From assembly GCA_004297725.1 (NCBI GenBank), contig SCUS01000195.1, forward strand, positions 62,001 through 126,000: 64,000 bases of DNA, given 5' to 3'. Source of the stretch: Myxococcaceae bacterium (GTDB lineage: Bacteria; Myxococcota_A; Polyangia; Polyangiales; Ga0077539). The notes under the pieces are model-generated. The model was given only the letters and a program-made list of their open reading frames with translations, ran no database searches and was not told where the DNA came from. Of this stretch, positions 1 to 8,678 are shown in pieces. Position 1 is the stretch's first letter; the number at the start of each line of letters is the position of its first letter. The translations under genes were made by a program, and so were the position numbers.

Positions 1-1
1 C

Positions 2-253
2 GCGGTGGGCCTCAAGCCCCCGACGATGACGCTGCCGAAGGGCGCGGCGAGGGCCTTCGCGGGCGCCATCGAGGCGGGGGCGCGGCTCCTCGGGGCGACG
101 CCGCCCTTCACCCGCGCGGCGATCGACTTCGTGACCCGCACCGGATCGTTCGACACCCGCAAGGCGCGCGAGGTGCTGCGCTGGACGCCGAGGGTCACGC
201 TCGAAGAGGGGCTGCGAGAGATCGGTCGGCACTACGGAAGGCTGGTGACCTGA
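2..253 (+). CDS. NAD-dependent epimerase/dehydratase, C-terminal end (partial)
   Basis: The gene enters from the left edge, so only the last 83 residues are visible. They include a segment of the kind FDTRKAREVLRWTPRV followed by LEEGLREIGRHY. This is the usual C-terminal end of extended short-chain dehydrogenases (sugar-nucleotide epimerases, 3-beta-hydroxysteroid dehydrogenase-like proteins), where a substrate-domain helix precedes the last helix. The nucleotide-binding Rossmann half lies outside the window, so the substrate cannot be named. The next gene starts 4 bases after the stop, which suggests one operon. Confidence 0.75.
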   Translation, partial: AVGLKPPTMTLPKGAARAFAGAIEAGARLLGATPPFTRAAIDFVTRTGSFDTRKAREVLRWTPRVTLEEGLREIGRHYGRLVT

Positions 254-256
254 GCC

Positions 257-1072
257 ATGCGAGTGAGGGTGTTCGAGCTGGGCGGCGGGCAGCGGGTCGG
301 AGCGCGGGTGGCCTACGTCGAGGGCCCGTCGCTCGACCGGGAGGAGCCTCAGGGCCTCGCCCGGCGCCTCGGCGCGCCGCTGACGGTGCTGGAGCTGGCG
401 CCTCGGAGGGACGACTGCGCCGTGCGGCTGCGGGTGTTCACCCCGATGCGGGAGCTCCCGCTGTCGGTGGAGGCGGCGTGGTGCGCGGGCGAGGTGCACG
501 GCCTCGCAGCGCTGGTGGTGGAGATGGGCGTGACGGCGACGGCGGTGCGCTCGGAGGGCGGCGCGCTGACCGCAGCGCTGCCGACGCCGGTGCTGGGTCA
601 CCGCGCGGTGGAGGACCGGCTCTCGGTCGCGGCGGCGCTGGGCATCGAGGAGGAGTGCCTCGACGGCGCCTGGGCCGTGCTGGCCGGATCGTGCGGGGTC
701 AACGTGCTGGTGGTCCCGGTGAGCTCGCGCGCGACGCTCGACCGGGTGCGCCTTCACCCCGACGCGTGGCAGCGGGTGATGGAGAAGGCGAAGCACGTCG
801 GCGCGCTGGTGGTGGCGACCGAGGACGGCGGCCGCGAGGCTCGCTTCGTGGGCGGCCCGTCGGGCCTGTGGGACGGCACGGGCTGCGCGCTGGCGCTGGC
901 GCCCTGGGCGCTGATGCAGCAGCGGGCGGGCGCGCCGATGGAGCGAGCGCGGTACTCGCTGCGCGGCGAGGCGGGCTACGGGATGGACGTCGAGGTCGCG
1001 CGCACGGCTGCCGGGGAGTGGTCGATGCGAGGCGGGGTGCGCCTCGTCAGCGACGGTCGGCTGACGGCGTAG
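257..1072 (+). CDS. PhzF-like (phenazine biosynthesis-like) protein, diverged
   Basis: The 271-residue protein has the length and layout of the PhzF isomerase/epimerase family, a diaminopimelate-epimerase fold with two halves. The N-terminal strand MRVRVFELGG, the segment LRVFTPMRELPLS near residue 60, and a second-half motif GTGCALALAPW near residue 213 match family landmarks. PhzF proteins usually carry a GHPT-type motif just after the catalytic Glu; here that segment reads LSVEAAWCAG, so the active site is altered and the reaction is uncertain. The gene follows an SDR gene by 4 bases, and its 3' end overlaps the convergent gene by 26 bases. Confidence 0.6.
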   Translation: MRVRVFELGGGQRVGARVAYVEGPSLDREEPQGLARRLGAPLTVLELAPRRDDCAVRLRVFTPMRELPLSVEAAWCAGEVHGLAALVVEMGVTATAVRSEGGALTAALPTPVLGHRAVEDRLSVAAALGIEEECLDGAWAVLAGSCGVNVLVVPVSSRATLDRVRLHPDAWQRVMEKAKHVGALVVATEDGGREARFVGGPSGLWDGTGCALALAPWALMQQRAGAPMERARYSLRGEAGYGMDVEVARTAAGEWSMRGGVRLVSDGRLTA

Positions 1073-1667
1073 CGCCCGGACTCCGCGGCGCGGCGAGCGC
1101 CAGCAGCGCCGTGCCCGACAGGCCCGTGAGCAGCTCGAGCGAGGCCTCGAGCCGCGCCCGCTCCACGATGGCGTCGATGTCCGGCGGCGCCTCCGGGTCG
1201 GCGGCGGCCATGCGCAGCCGCAGCGCCTCCCGCCGAGCGAGCAGGTCGATGACGCCTCGCTCCAGGGCGAGCCGCTGCTCGGCGCGCTGGTCCGCGAGGC
1301 GAAGGAGCGTCACCTCCTGGCTGTCGAAGAGCAGCCGGTCGAGGTCGAAGCGCAGCCGCACGTCGAGGGTCAGCGACTCGGCGATGGCGAGCCGGTCGCT
1401 GGCGTTGGTGACCAGGGTGCTGTTGGCCCCGAGGCCCCTCGCCGCGTGGAGCGACACCTCCGGCAGCCACGCCGCCGCCCTCGCCCTCCGGGCGAGCGAG
1501 CGCACCGACGCGTCGTCGAGGCCCGCGCGGAGCACGGCGCGGCGGGTGGCCTCCCACACCACCGGCGAGGAGAGCCAGGAGGGCTCGTCGGCGCTCGCCG
1601 GGGAGGCGAGGAGGGCGACGAGCAGCGCGGCCAGCAGGCCCGGGAGCCATCGGGAGGGGAGGGTCAT
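1047..1667 (-). CDS. Secreted hypothetical protein, helical
   Basis: A 206-residue protein of unknown function. Residues 1-26 form a signal peptide with a hydrophobic Leu/Ala core ending in SPASA, so it is probably periplasmic. The middle is rich in Arg, Leu and Ala, with long predicted helices (for example RLADQRAEQRLALERGVIDL), loosely recalling the coiled-coil parts of TolC-type proteins; that resemblance alone does not assign a function. The C-terminal end overlaps the end of the convergent PhzF-like gene. It lies downstream of the TPR-like gene on the same strand, after a G-rich gap of 113 bases. Confidence 0.6.
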   Translation of the reverse strand: MTLPSRWLPGLLAALLVALLASPASADEPSWLSSPVVWEATRRAVLRAGLDDASVRSLARRARAAAWLPEVSLHAARGLGANSTLVTNASDRLAIAESLTLDVRLRFDLDRLLFDSQEVTLLRLADQRAEQRLALERGVIDLLARREALRLRMAAADPEAPPDIDAIVERARLEASLELLTGLSGTALLALAAPRSPGATPSADRR

Positions 1668-1780
1668 GGCCGCGTGGTTTGCAGCGACGGGGCCATCGCA
1701 CGCGAGGCTTGGAAGACAGGGGTTTCGCGTCGCCGTAGAGGGGTGGCGGCGGTGGCGGCGGGGGGTGGCGGCGGCGGGGA

Positions 1781-2431
1781 CTACGAGCTCGGCATCACCG
1801 TGCTCTGCCAGGCGTCGAGGGCCTCCTCGAAGAGCGTCTCTTCATGGTGTCGGCCGACGGCGCCGTGCTCCGTCGCGACCCGATGGCTCGGGGTCGCCCC
1901 CGGGGTGTGCACCGGGCCCATGGTGACCAGCGGGGTGAAGCCGCTCGGGGTGCGATGCCCCACCGCGAGGTGGTGCGTGGCCCCCGCGCGCAGCCCGCGC
2001 ACGAACCACTCGCCCGAGCCCGGCCCGGTGGGCTCTTCGCGCTCGTCGCGCCGGAGCCTGTGGCCCTCCACCCAGAGGGAGACGATCACCAGCGTCTGCT
2101 GCGCGCCCTCGCCCGAGTGCCCGACGGACCACCGCGCGTACACCGTCGTCGGGTCGACCGCGTGGGCGACCGCGTGCGTCACCGCGCTCATCACCGAGGC
2201 CGAGACGCTCGCCTCGCTCACCGGCTCGCCGAGCAGCCGCATGCCCCGCCGGGCCTCCGGGTCGTGCGGATCCTTCGCGAGCACGGTGCGAAACACCTCC
2301 CGCGCCGCGTCCCTCTGCCCCTGCCCCAGCAGCACGTGGCCCATCGTCGCCGTCGCGAACTCCGGCGACAGCACGTTGGCCTCGCCGTCCTCGTCCTCGA
2401 AGGTCACCGCCTCGTCGTTCGCCCTGCTCAT
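1781..2431 (-). CDS. Tetratricopeptide-like hypothetical protein
   Basis: A 216-residue soluble protein. Residues 20-50 (ATMGHVLLGQGQRDAAREVF followed by RTVLAKDPHDPEARRG) fit a single TPR-like helix pair of the kind seen in myxobacterial proteins that store a repeat near the N-terminus. The remainder has beta-rich segments and no recognised motif. I chose the ATG at 2431 because it is preceded by a clear GGGAGGA ribosome site about 6 bases upstream; the reading frame stays open further, but into ribF. It probably shares a transcript with ribF, which ends 23 bases upstream. Confidence 0.6.
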   Translation of the reverse strand: MSRANDEAVTFEDEDGEANVLSPEFATATMGHVLLGQGQRDAAREVFRTVLAKDPHDPEARRGMRLLGEPVSEASVSASVMSAVTHAVAHAVDPTTVYARWSVGHSGEGAQQTLVIVSLWVEGHRLRRDEREEPTGPGSGEWFVRGLRAGATHHLAVGHRTPSGFTPLVTMGPVHTPGATPSHRVATEHGAVGRHHEETLFEEALDAWQSTVMPSS

Positions 2432-2454
2432 CGTAGATCCTCCCTGAAGCCCTT

Positions 2455-3381
2455 TTATCCGCCCAGCGTGACGCGCGCCGCGGCGACGTCCGCCATGATC
2501 TGCACCCTCAGCGCGTCGATGCCCTCGAAGCGGCGCTCGTCCCGCAGCCTCGCCGCGAAGGTCACCCGCAGCGTGCGGCCGTAGAGGTCGACGTCCGCGT
2601 CCAGCAGGTGCGCCTCCAGGCTGCGCCCCGCGCGAAACGTCGGCCGCGACCCGATGTTCATGACCGCCGGGTGGTCCTTCGGGCCGTCGGCCCCGAGGAC
2701 GGTCACCCTCACGGCGTAGACCCCGTCCCTGGGCAGGGCCTCGCACTCCGTCGCGAGGTTGGCCGTCGGAAACCCGAGCGTGCGCCCCCGCTGGTGCCCG
2801 GTGATCACCAGCCCGTCGAGGTCGTAGTCGCGCCCGAGGAGGGTCTTCGCCAGCGCGAGGTCGCCGTCCGCGAGGGCGCGGCGCACCCGCGACGAGCTCA
2901 CCGGGACCGAAGCCTCCTCCAGCGGCGCCACCACGTGCGCGCGAAACCCGAGCTGCTCTCCGAGCGCCACCAGCGTGGCGCCGTTGCCCTCGCGGTTGCG
3001 CCCGAAGTGGAAGTCCTCGCCCACGAAGACCTCCCTCGCCCGCAGGCCCAGCACCACCTGCTCGGCGAACTCCTGGGGCGACTGCGACGCGAAGGAGAGG
3101 TCGAAGCGCTGCACCACCACCGCGTCGACGCCGGTGCCTCGCAGCAGCTCCAGCTTGCGGTCGAGCCCCACCACCAGCGGCGATGCGCGGTCCGGCGCCA
3201 GCACCCTCGTGGGGTGCGGGTCGAAGGTCAGCGCGACGGACTCGCCGCCGAAGGCCCGCGCGGCGGCCCCCACGCGGTCGAGCAGGTGCCGGTGCCCACG
3301 GTGCACCCCGTCGAAGTTGCCGATGGCGAGGGCGGTGGGCGCGCTCCTCCGGGCGGCGCGAAAATCATGGGCGATCCACAT
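2455..3381 (-). CDS. ribF: Bifunctional riboflavin kinase / FAD synthetase
   Basis: RibF converts riboflavin to FMN and then FAD in the cytoplasm. The 308-residue length is normal. The N-terminal nucleotidyltransferase half shows GNFDGVHRGH (about residue 22) and the downstream block FVGEDFHFGRNREG. The C-terminal flavokinase half carries HQRGRTLGFPTANL and later VMNIGSRPTF. Both activities therefore look intact. The start at 3381 gives the usual short N-terminus before the ALAIGNFDG strand. The gene lies between a PhoD-like lipoprotein gene upstream and a TPR-like gene downstream, all on the minus strand. Confidence 0.95.
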   Translation of the reverse strand: MWIAHDFRAARRSAPTALAIGNFDGVHRGHRHLLDRVGAAARAFGGESVALTFDPHPTRVLAPDRASPLVVGLDRKLELLRGTGVDAVVVQRFDLSFASQSPQEFAEQVVLGLRAREVFVGEDFHFGRNREGNGATLVALGEQLGFRAHVVAPLEEASVPVSSSRVRRALADGDLALAKTLLGRDYDLDGLVITGHQRGRTLGFPTANLATECEALPRDGVYAVRVTVLGADGPKDHPAVMNIGSRPTFRAGRSLEAHLLDADVDLYGRTLRVTFAARLRDERRFEGIDALRVQIMADVAAARVTLGG

Positions 3382-3431
3382 GGCGGTGACAGCGCTCGGA
3401 GACTACGAGGCCAGCGGGGAATTGTCCCGCA

Positions 3432-5141
3432 TCACGCGACCTCGGCGGGCGCGGCGGCGGGGGCGTCGGCGCGCGCCGGAGCGGCCATGGAGTCGCGCTC
3501 CAGGTGGTTGCGGCCGGGCACCGTCGAGAAGGCGCCGGAGAAGCTGTCCGTCGCCGCGTCGGGGGAGAAGGTCGCCCCGTGCTCGTAGTGGAAGAACGCG
3601 GCCTGGAGCCGGGCCGGGGTCGCGTCGAGGATGATGTACCCGCGGCGCACCAGGTCGAAGTATTTCATGTGCGTGTTGCGGGCGAGCACCGTCTGCGCGG
3701 TGTTGGTCACGACGCCGGGGGGGAAGCCCGGGGAGGTGATCGCCGGGGTGACGAACTCCACGGCGAGCGAGCCGCGCCCGGTCATGGGGTCGTACGAGGC
3801 CGTGTCCGTCGGGGTCTCGGTGAGGTCCATCGCCCAGGACGAGTGGATGTCGCCGGTGAGCACCACCACGTCGTTGATGCGCATCGTGCGCAGCAGCGAG
3901 AAGAAGCGGGCGCGCGCCGCGGGGTAGCCGTCCCACGCGTCGGTGTTCAGAAACTGCGGGAGCTGCCCCATCATCACCTGCTGCCCGACCAGCTTCCAGG
4001 TCGCGCGCGACGTCATGATCTGCTCGAGGAACCACTGCTCCTGCGCCGCCCCGAGGATGGTCCTCATCGGGTCGTTGAAGGGCGGGGTCATCCCGGCGGT
4101 CTGCATCTGACGGCCCCAGACGCGCGTGTCGAGCATCACCAGGTCGATGAGCGACCCGAACTGCAGCCGGCGGTAGACGCGCCGGTCGCTCTGCTCGCGG
4201 ATGGGCATCCACTCGAAGTACGCCTGCTCCGCGGCGGCCTTGCGCGCCGCCCACTCGCCCTCGGTCATGGGCTTGTGGTTCTCCGCGCCGCCCTCCCAGG
4301 AGTTGTCGGCGAACTCGTGGTCATCCCAGACCGCGATGAAGGGGTGCTGCTGGTGCGCCGCGCGCAGGTCGGCGTCGCGCTTGTAGTGCGCGTGCCGGCG
4401 GCGGTAGTCGGAGAGCGAGACGATCTCCGTCGGCGGGTCGTACTGCCGCACGTCGCCGTACTGCCCGTTGCCATACTCGTAGATGTAATCCCCGAGGTGC
4501 ACGACGGCGTCGAGGTCGAGCCGGCGGGAGAGCGCGCGGTACACGTGGAAGTACCCGTGACCCATGCTCGAGCACGACACGACCGCGAGGCGGGCGCGGT
4601 CGACGGCGCCGGTCGGCGCGGTGCGGGTGCGGCCCACCGGGGAGGTCATCCCGCTGGCGCGGAAGCGGTAGTAGTAGGTCGTCCCCGCGGTGAGGCCCGT
4701 CGCGTCGACCTTCACGGTGTAGTCGCGCGCGGCGTTGGTGGTGAAGCTGCCCATCGCCGCGACGGCCGCGAAGTCGACGGTGCGGGAGACCTCCCAGGTG
4801 ACCATCACGTCGCCGGTCATCCCCGCCGGGAGCGTCACCCTGGTCCACAGAATCACCGCCTCGGTCAGCGGGTCGCCGCTCGCCACGCCATGAAGAAACA
4901 CCGTCCCGCTGCGCGTCTCGGCGTCCCCCCGGGGCACGTCCCGGCCCGCGTCGACGCCTGCGTCGGGGGTGCTCTTGCCCGCGTCGAAGCCCGCGTCGGT
5001 CCCTGCGCCGGAGTCCGCGCCGAGGTCGCCCACGGCGGCGTCCGTCGCTGCGGGCGCGGGATCGTCCGAGCAGCCGGCGGCCACGAGGCCCGCGGCCCCA
5101 ACACACTGCAACAGTTCACGGCGAGTCAGCGTCGTCGACAT
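3432..5141 (-). CDS. PhoD-like metallophosphoesterase, Tat-exported lipoprotein
   Basis: A 569-residue alkaline phosphatase D/phosphodiesterase relative, expected on the outside of the inner membrane or on the outer membrane. The start at 5141 gives TRRELLQCVGAAGLVAAGC, a twin-arginine signal merged with a lipobox (Cys about residue 23), and has a GGAGAA ribosome site. An Ala/Asp/Gly-rich tether of about 50 residues follows. The catalytic domain has HLGDYIYEYG, WDDHEFADNSW (His about 275) and LTGDIHSSW, the metal-binding blocks of PhoD. PhoD enzymes cleave phosphomonoesters or phosphodiesters, often with Ca/Fe. A second PhoD-like lipoprotein lies at 26.7 kb. Confidence 0.88.
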   Translation of the reverse strand: MSTTLTRRELLQCVGAAGLVAAGCSDDPAPAATDAAVGDLGADSGAGTDAGFDAGKSTPDAGVDAGRDVPRGDAETRSGTVFLHGVASGDPLTEAVILWTRVTLPAGMTGDVMVTWEVSRTVDFAAVAAMGSFTTNAARDYTVKVDATGLTAGTTYYYRFRASGMTSPVGRTRTAPTGAVDRARLAVVSCSSMGHGYFHVYRALSRRLDLDAVVHLGDYIYEYGNGQYGDVRQYDPPTEIVSLSDYRRRHAHYKRDADLRAAHQQHPFIAVWDDHEFADNSWEGGAENHKPMTEGEWAARKAAAEQAYFEWMPIREQSDRRVYRRLQFGSLIDLVMLDTRVWGRQMQTAGMTPPFNDPMRTILGAAQEQWFLEQIMTSRATWKLVGQQVMMGQLPQFLNTDAWDGYPAARARFFSLLRTMRINDVVVLTGDIHSSWAMDLTETPTDTASYDPMTGRGSLAVEFVTPAITSPGFPPGVVTNTAQTVLARNTHMKYFDLVRRGYIILDATPARLQAAFFHYEHGATFSPDAATDSFSGAFSTVPGRNHLERDSMAAPARADAPAAAPAEVA

Positions 5142-5395
5142 CTTCGGTTCTCCAGCAGAGTTCAGGGGGAAGCTCCCACCCTCTTCGCGGCGCGACGATA
5201 CCCACCCCCGCCGCCCGGCGCGAACCTTCCGGCGCTGACGTCGCGCAGGGTGCGCCCGTCCTGCCACGGCCGCGTCACCGGGTCGCCTACCGTACGAACG
5301 TCACGACCCCTCTCGTCCCTCTCATCCGGGCTGTGCGCCGGGAGCGAGGGACGAGGGGGGTCGTTTCGGTGGTGAGGGGGTTGTGGAGGGAGGAA

Positions 5396-5521
5396 TCAGG
5401 TGGCCGCAGGCACGGTCGCGGGGGTCGCCACGGCGGCCGCCTGGCGGCGGAGACGGGCTTCCTTGGTGCGACGACGGTGCTTCAGCTTGCGGACGGCCCG
5501 CGGATTTTGAGGGGAGCTCAT
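5396..5521 (-). CDS. Possible 41-residue basic protein
   Basis: A short frame that starts with ATG at 5521. Residues 9-28 are strongly basic (RAVRKLKHRRRTKEARLRRQ), followed by an Ala/Thr/Pro tail. The basic helix recalls very small ribosome-associated proteins, but I cannot name a family. No good ribosome site is visible. It lies in the otherwise empty 430-base space between the PhoD-like gene and the OmpA gene; in the rest of that space (5142-5395 and 5522-5571) I see nothing supportable. A chance frame in GC-rich DNA remains possible. Confidence 0.3.
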   Translation of the reverse strand: MSSPQNPRAVRKLKHRRRTKEARLRRQAAAVATPATVPAAT

Positions 5522-5571
5522 GCGCGCTCAACTATCGCATCGCGCGCGTCTTGTACAGACGCCTGCGACGA

Positions 5572-7566
5572 CTATTGATCGCCTCGGCTGGGAGCTCCCA
5601 CCGAGGCGGGGATGTACTGCCGCCCGCGGGGGCAGCCGACCGAGGCGGTGGTGCGGCCGTCGACGCGGGTGCGGGTGATGATGAACTGCACGCGGCGGTT
5701 GCGGGCCCACGCCTCGGCGTTGGAGCGAGGGTCGACCGGGCAGAGCTCGCCGTAGCCGGCGGCCACGAGGCGGGTGGCCGCGACGCCTCGGCCGACCAGG
5801 GCCTGCACCACGCTGTTGGCGCGGTCGCGGGAGAGCTGGAGGTTGTGGTCGTCGGGGGCGCGCTCGTCGGTGTGACCCTCGACCTCCACCTGCTGCAGGT
5901 CGGCGTTGTTGTTCAGCAGGTTGGCCATCTCGCCGAGGATGCGGTTGTTGCTCTCGTTGTCGATGATCTGCGCGCTGTCGGTCTCGAAGGAGATCGGGTC
6001 GCGGAGCTGGATCACGTTGCCCACGCGGGTGAGCGAGCCGGAGTCGGGGCAGCCGTCCTCGTCCTCGAGGCCGTTGAAGACCTCGGGCTCGTTGCGACAG
6101 TCGAGGCCCGCGGCGCTGTGGTCGGCGGCGTCGAGGATGCCGTCGCGGTCGTTGTCCGGCTCGGGGCAGCCGTTGTCGTCCTCGAAGCCGTCGCGGTCTT
6201 CGGGCTCGTTGGGGCACAGGTCGTCCGTGTCCAGGATCTGGTCGGAGTCGTTGTCCGGGTCGGGGCAGCCGTTCTCGTCCTCGAAGCTGTCGCGGTCCTC
6301 CGGGTCGTCGGGGCACTGGTCGACGTTGTCGGCGATCTGGTCACCGTCGCGGTCCTGCACGTCGGCGTCGGGGCAGCCGTCCGAGTCCTGCTGGCCGTTG
6401 CGGTCTTCGGGCACGAGCGGGCACTGGTCGTCGACGTCGAGGATGCCGTCGCGGTCGTTGTCCGGCTCGGGGCAGCCCTCCTCGTCCTCGAAGTTGTCGA
6501 AGTCCTCGGGCTCGAGGGGGCAGCGGTCGACGTCGTCGCGGTATCCGTCGCCGTCGGTGTCGCCGATGGAGGGCTCGAACACGAAGCCCACGAAGCCCCG
6601 GAAGCCCGCCGCGGCGAGGCCGCTGGTGTACCCGCCGCCCGCGCCGAGGGTGAGGTACGAGTTGCGGTCGACGAAGATCTTCACGCCGCCGACGGCCTCG
6701 AAGGGCGTGGTGCGACCGGCGTTGGCGAAGCCGTTGAGGTACTGCGCCCCGTAGGTCTCGACCATGAGGTCGATGACCGAGCTCGCGCGAAACGAGAAGC
6801 CCACGCCCGCGGTGAGCGAGGGGCCGTAGGTGATGGCGTTGCCGGGCTGCGTGCCCACGGAGTCCGCGGGGGTGAGCGTCGACCCGGTGCCGAAGGGCAG
6901 GCGCAGCCCGAGGTTGGCCGCGAGGCGGAAGCGCCGGCCGAAGCGGCGCTCGACGGCGACCGAGGGCCACACCCACGGCGCGGGCTCACCCGCGAAGCGG
7001 CGCGAGCCGCCCATCACCGGGATGCCCGCCTGGAGCACCACCGCGAGGCCGACGGGCCAGTACTCCGCGCGCAGCCAGCGGAGCTTGGCGTGCAGCACGA
7101 TGTCTCCGAGGCCCTGGAAATCGAGGTTGGCGGAGGTGGGGTTGTACTCGCTCAGCGCGATGCCGTTGGAGCCCACGCCCATGCCCGTGGCGTCGGGCGT
7201 GTTGCCCGGGCCGCCCACGAAATGGATCGGCAGCTGGACGCCCACCACCAGCAGGTTGGCGATGCCGAGGTTGGCGGAGAAGTTGCCGGTGATCATCTGG
7301 CTGACGAGCCCGGAGTTGCCGAGGCCGATGCGGCCGAGCGCGGTGCCGACGTCCAGCGTGAGCCCGAAGGAGAAGCCCCCGGCGCCGAGGATGTCGGTGC
7401 CGTTGAGGGTGATGAGGCCCTTGGAGTCCACCGCGGGTCGAAACAGTCGGAGGTCGAAGCCCCCGCCGTTGGACTCGCGGAGGCCGTCCTGCGCGGCGGC
7501 GGGCGACGCGAGGCTGAGGGTGGCAGCGAAGGCGGCAAGAAGGCCCGGACGGATCACTCGGCGCAT
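5572..7566 (-). CDS. OmpA-family outer-membrane protein with thrombospondin type 3 repeats
   Basis: A 664-residue protein likely to link the outer membrane to peptidoglycan. Residues 1-26 are a signal peptide ending SPAAAQ. Residues 30-335 are Gly/aromatic-rich with alternating beta patterns, consistent with a beta-barrel. Residues 340-515 hold about six acidic repeats of the DTDGDGYRDDVDRCP type, which are Ca-binding thrombospondin type 3 repeats. The last of these (ILDAADHSAAGLDC) is degenerate. Residues 530-650 form the OmpA peptidoglycan-binding domain (EVEGHTDERA, LSRDRANSV, RRVQFIITR). Such proteins are common in myxobacteria. Confidence in the domain order is high; the barrel is inferred. 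Confidence 0.9.
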   Translation of the reverse strand: MRRVIRPGLLAAFAATLSLASPAAAQDGLRESNGGGFDLRLFRPAVDSKGLITLNGTDILGAGGFSFGLTLDVGTALGRIGLGNSGLVSQMITGNFSANLGIANLLVVGVQLPIHFVGGPGNTPDATGMGVGSNGIALSEYNPTSANLDFQGLGDIVLHAKLRWLRAEYWPVGLAVVLQAGIPVMGGSRRFAGEPAPWVWPSVAVERRFGRRFRLAANLGLRLPFGTGSTLTPADSVGTQPGNAITYGPSLTAGVGFSFRASSVIDLMVETYGAQYLNGFANAGRTTPFEAVGGVKIFVDRNSYLTLGAGGGYTSGLAAAGFRGFVGFVFEPSIGDTDGDGYRDDVDRCPLEPEDFDNFEDEEGCPEPDNDRDGILDVDDQCPLVPEDRNGQQDSDGCPDADVQDRDGDQIADNVDQCPDDPEDRDSFEDENGCPDPDNDSDQILDTDDLCPNEPEDRDGFEDDNGCPEPDNDRDGILDAADHSAAGLDCRNEPEVFNGLEDEDGCPDSGSLTRVGNVIQLRDPISFETDSAQIIDNESNNRILGEMANLLNNNADLQQVEVEGHTDERAPDDHNLQLSRDRANSVVQALVGRGVAATRLVAAGYGELCPVDPRSNAEAWARNRRVQFIITRTRVDGRTTASVGCPRGRQYIPASVGAPSRGDQ

Positions 7567-7777
7567 GGCGGCGCGGACCGTAGTTTGAAGCGCGCGACCG
7601 CGTCAATCAGTCGGTGCGCGCAGCGGTCGGAGGGTCGGCGGGTTCACATCGGAGCGCGAGGTACAAGGCCCGTCCTGGCAAATCGACACACGCGAAATCG
7701 CGGGGTTGGGACGATCTTCCGCGAAGTGGGTGTCAAGCCCTTGAAGGTGCTGTGAGGCCCGTGGTGGTGTCCCGCCG

Positions 7778-7981
7778 ATGGCAGCCCGACAGGTCAAGAC
7801 GGTGTGCGCGGTGTGCAAGACCCAGGAGGGCCCGATGGTCCGCTGGCGGGGTCGCGTGTGGCTGTGCACGACGCACGGCAACGTGGCCCAGTGGATCATC
7901 CCTGCGCCCACCAGCGTGGATGACCTGAGGGGTCTCTTCCCGGTGAAGGTGACCGGCCCCAAGCGCTCTCGCGCGGCCTGA
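7778..7981 (+). CDS. Small zinc-ribbon-like protein
   Basis: A 67-residue protein with CAVC at residues 10-13 and CTTH at about 30-33, spaced like a small zinc-binding knuckle. The middle strand MVRWRGRVWLC fits a zinc-ribbon hairpin. Function unknown. The start ATG lies just after a CCGCCG stretch with no strong ribosome site, so the start is tentative. It ends before a perfect palindrome that may terminate it and the convergent gene. Confidence 0.5.
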   Translation: MAARQVKTVCAVCKTQEGPMVRWRGRVWLCTTHGNVAQWIIPAPTSVDDLRGLFPVKVTGPKRSRAA

Positions 7982-8004
7982 TTCTCCAGGCGCTCGGAGG
8001 GCGC

Positions 8005-8020
8005 TTACCCGATCGGGTAA
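8005..8020. terminator. Palindrome between convergent genes, possible bidirectional terminator
   Basis: The perfect 16-base palindrome TTACCCGATCGGGTAA can fold as a 6-bp stem with a GATC loop. It sits between a plus-strand gene ending at 7981 and a minus-strand gene ending at 8024, where a terminator is expected. No T-run follows on either strand beyond short A/T, so the terminator role is inferred from position. Confidence 0.4.
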
Positions 8021-8023
8021 AAC

Positions 8024-8611
8024 TCAGGCGTCGAGGTAGGCCCGCACCCGCGGGCGCGTGGCGTAGAAGAGCGCGGCGCAGAGCAGCGCGAGGCTGACCC
8101 ACGACGCCGCGATGCTGATGCCGAAGGTCATGCTGCCCACCTCGTCGACGCTCAGCCCCGTCGGCAGGGGGATGCGGGTGGCGGCGCGGGTGAGCAGCGA
8201 GCGCAGCGCGGCGATGCGGCCGGCGCGCAGGGCGTGGTCGACGCCCACGGTGAGCCCGCCGACCAGCACGCTGCCGAGGAGGGCCTGGCGCCAGAGCCAG
8301 CCGCCGCCGCGGGGGCGGAAGAGCACGCGGCTGCCGGCGATGAAGAGCAGCACCGACACGAGCAGCGTGCTGACGTCGGCGGCGGCGGAGAGCCGGCGGT
8401 GGTCCTGCGCGGTGCGCCAGGTGGCGTAGACGACGGCGCCGGGAAGGTCGTGCGGCGGCGGGAGCTGCGCGACCCGAGCGAGGGTGAGCTGCGCCTCGGC
8501 GCGCTGGACGCCGAAGAAGGCGAAGGCCATGGTGGCGGCGGCGGTGAGCGGGATCGCGCGAGGTCGCTGGAGCGACGCGTCGGCGGAGGGGTGTTCGTCG
8601 TCGGCGCTCAC
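8024..8611 (-). CDS. Integral membrane hypothetical protein
   Basis: A 195-residue protein with no recognised family. Hydrophobic segments lie near residues 20-40, 80-97 (STLLVSVLLFIAGSRVLF), 107-125 and 163-185 (ISIAASWVSLALLCAALFYA), giving three to four membrane spans. The first, ending in RAEAQ, could be a cleaved signal instead. The gene is downstream of metK on the opposite side of its stop, transcribed in the same direction as metK after a 67-base gap. Confidence 0.6.
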   Translation of the reverse strand: MSADDEHPSADASLQRPRAIPLTAAATMAFAFFGVQRAEAQLTLARVAQLPPPHDLPGAVVYATWRTAQDHRRLSAAADVSTLLVSVLLFIAGSRVLFRPRGGGWLWRQALLGSVLVGGLTVGVDHALRAGRIAALRSLLTRAATRIPLPTGLSVDEVGSMTFGISIAASWVSLALLCAALFYATRPRVRAYLDA

Positions 8612-8678
8612 GGGGCGGGAACGTACCCGCGGCGACGGAAGTCCGCCACCGCGGTCGTGAGCGGAGGGAGGGGAGCGA

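Noticed and set aside
5383-7755. A 790-codon plus-strand frame.
   Set aside because: Antisense to the OmpA/TSP3 gene, whose repeats and domains are unmistakable.
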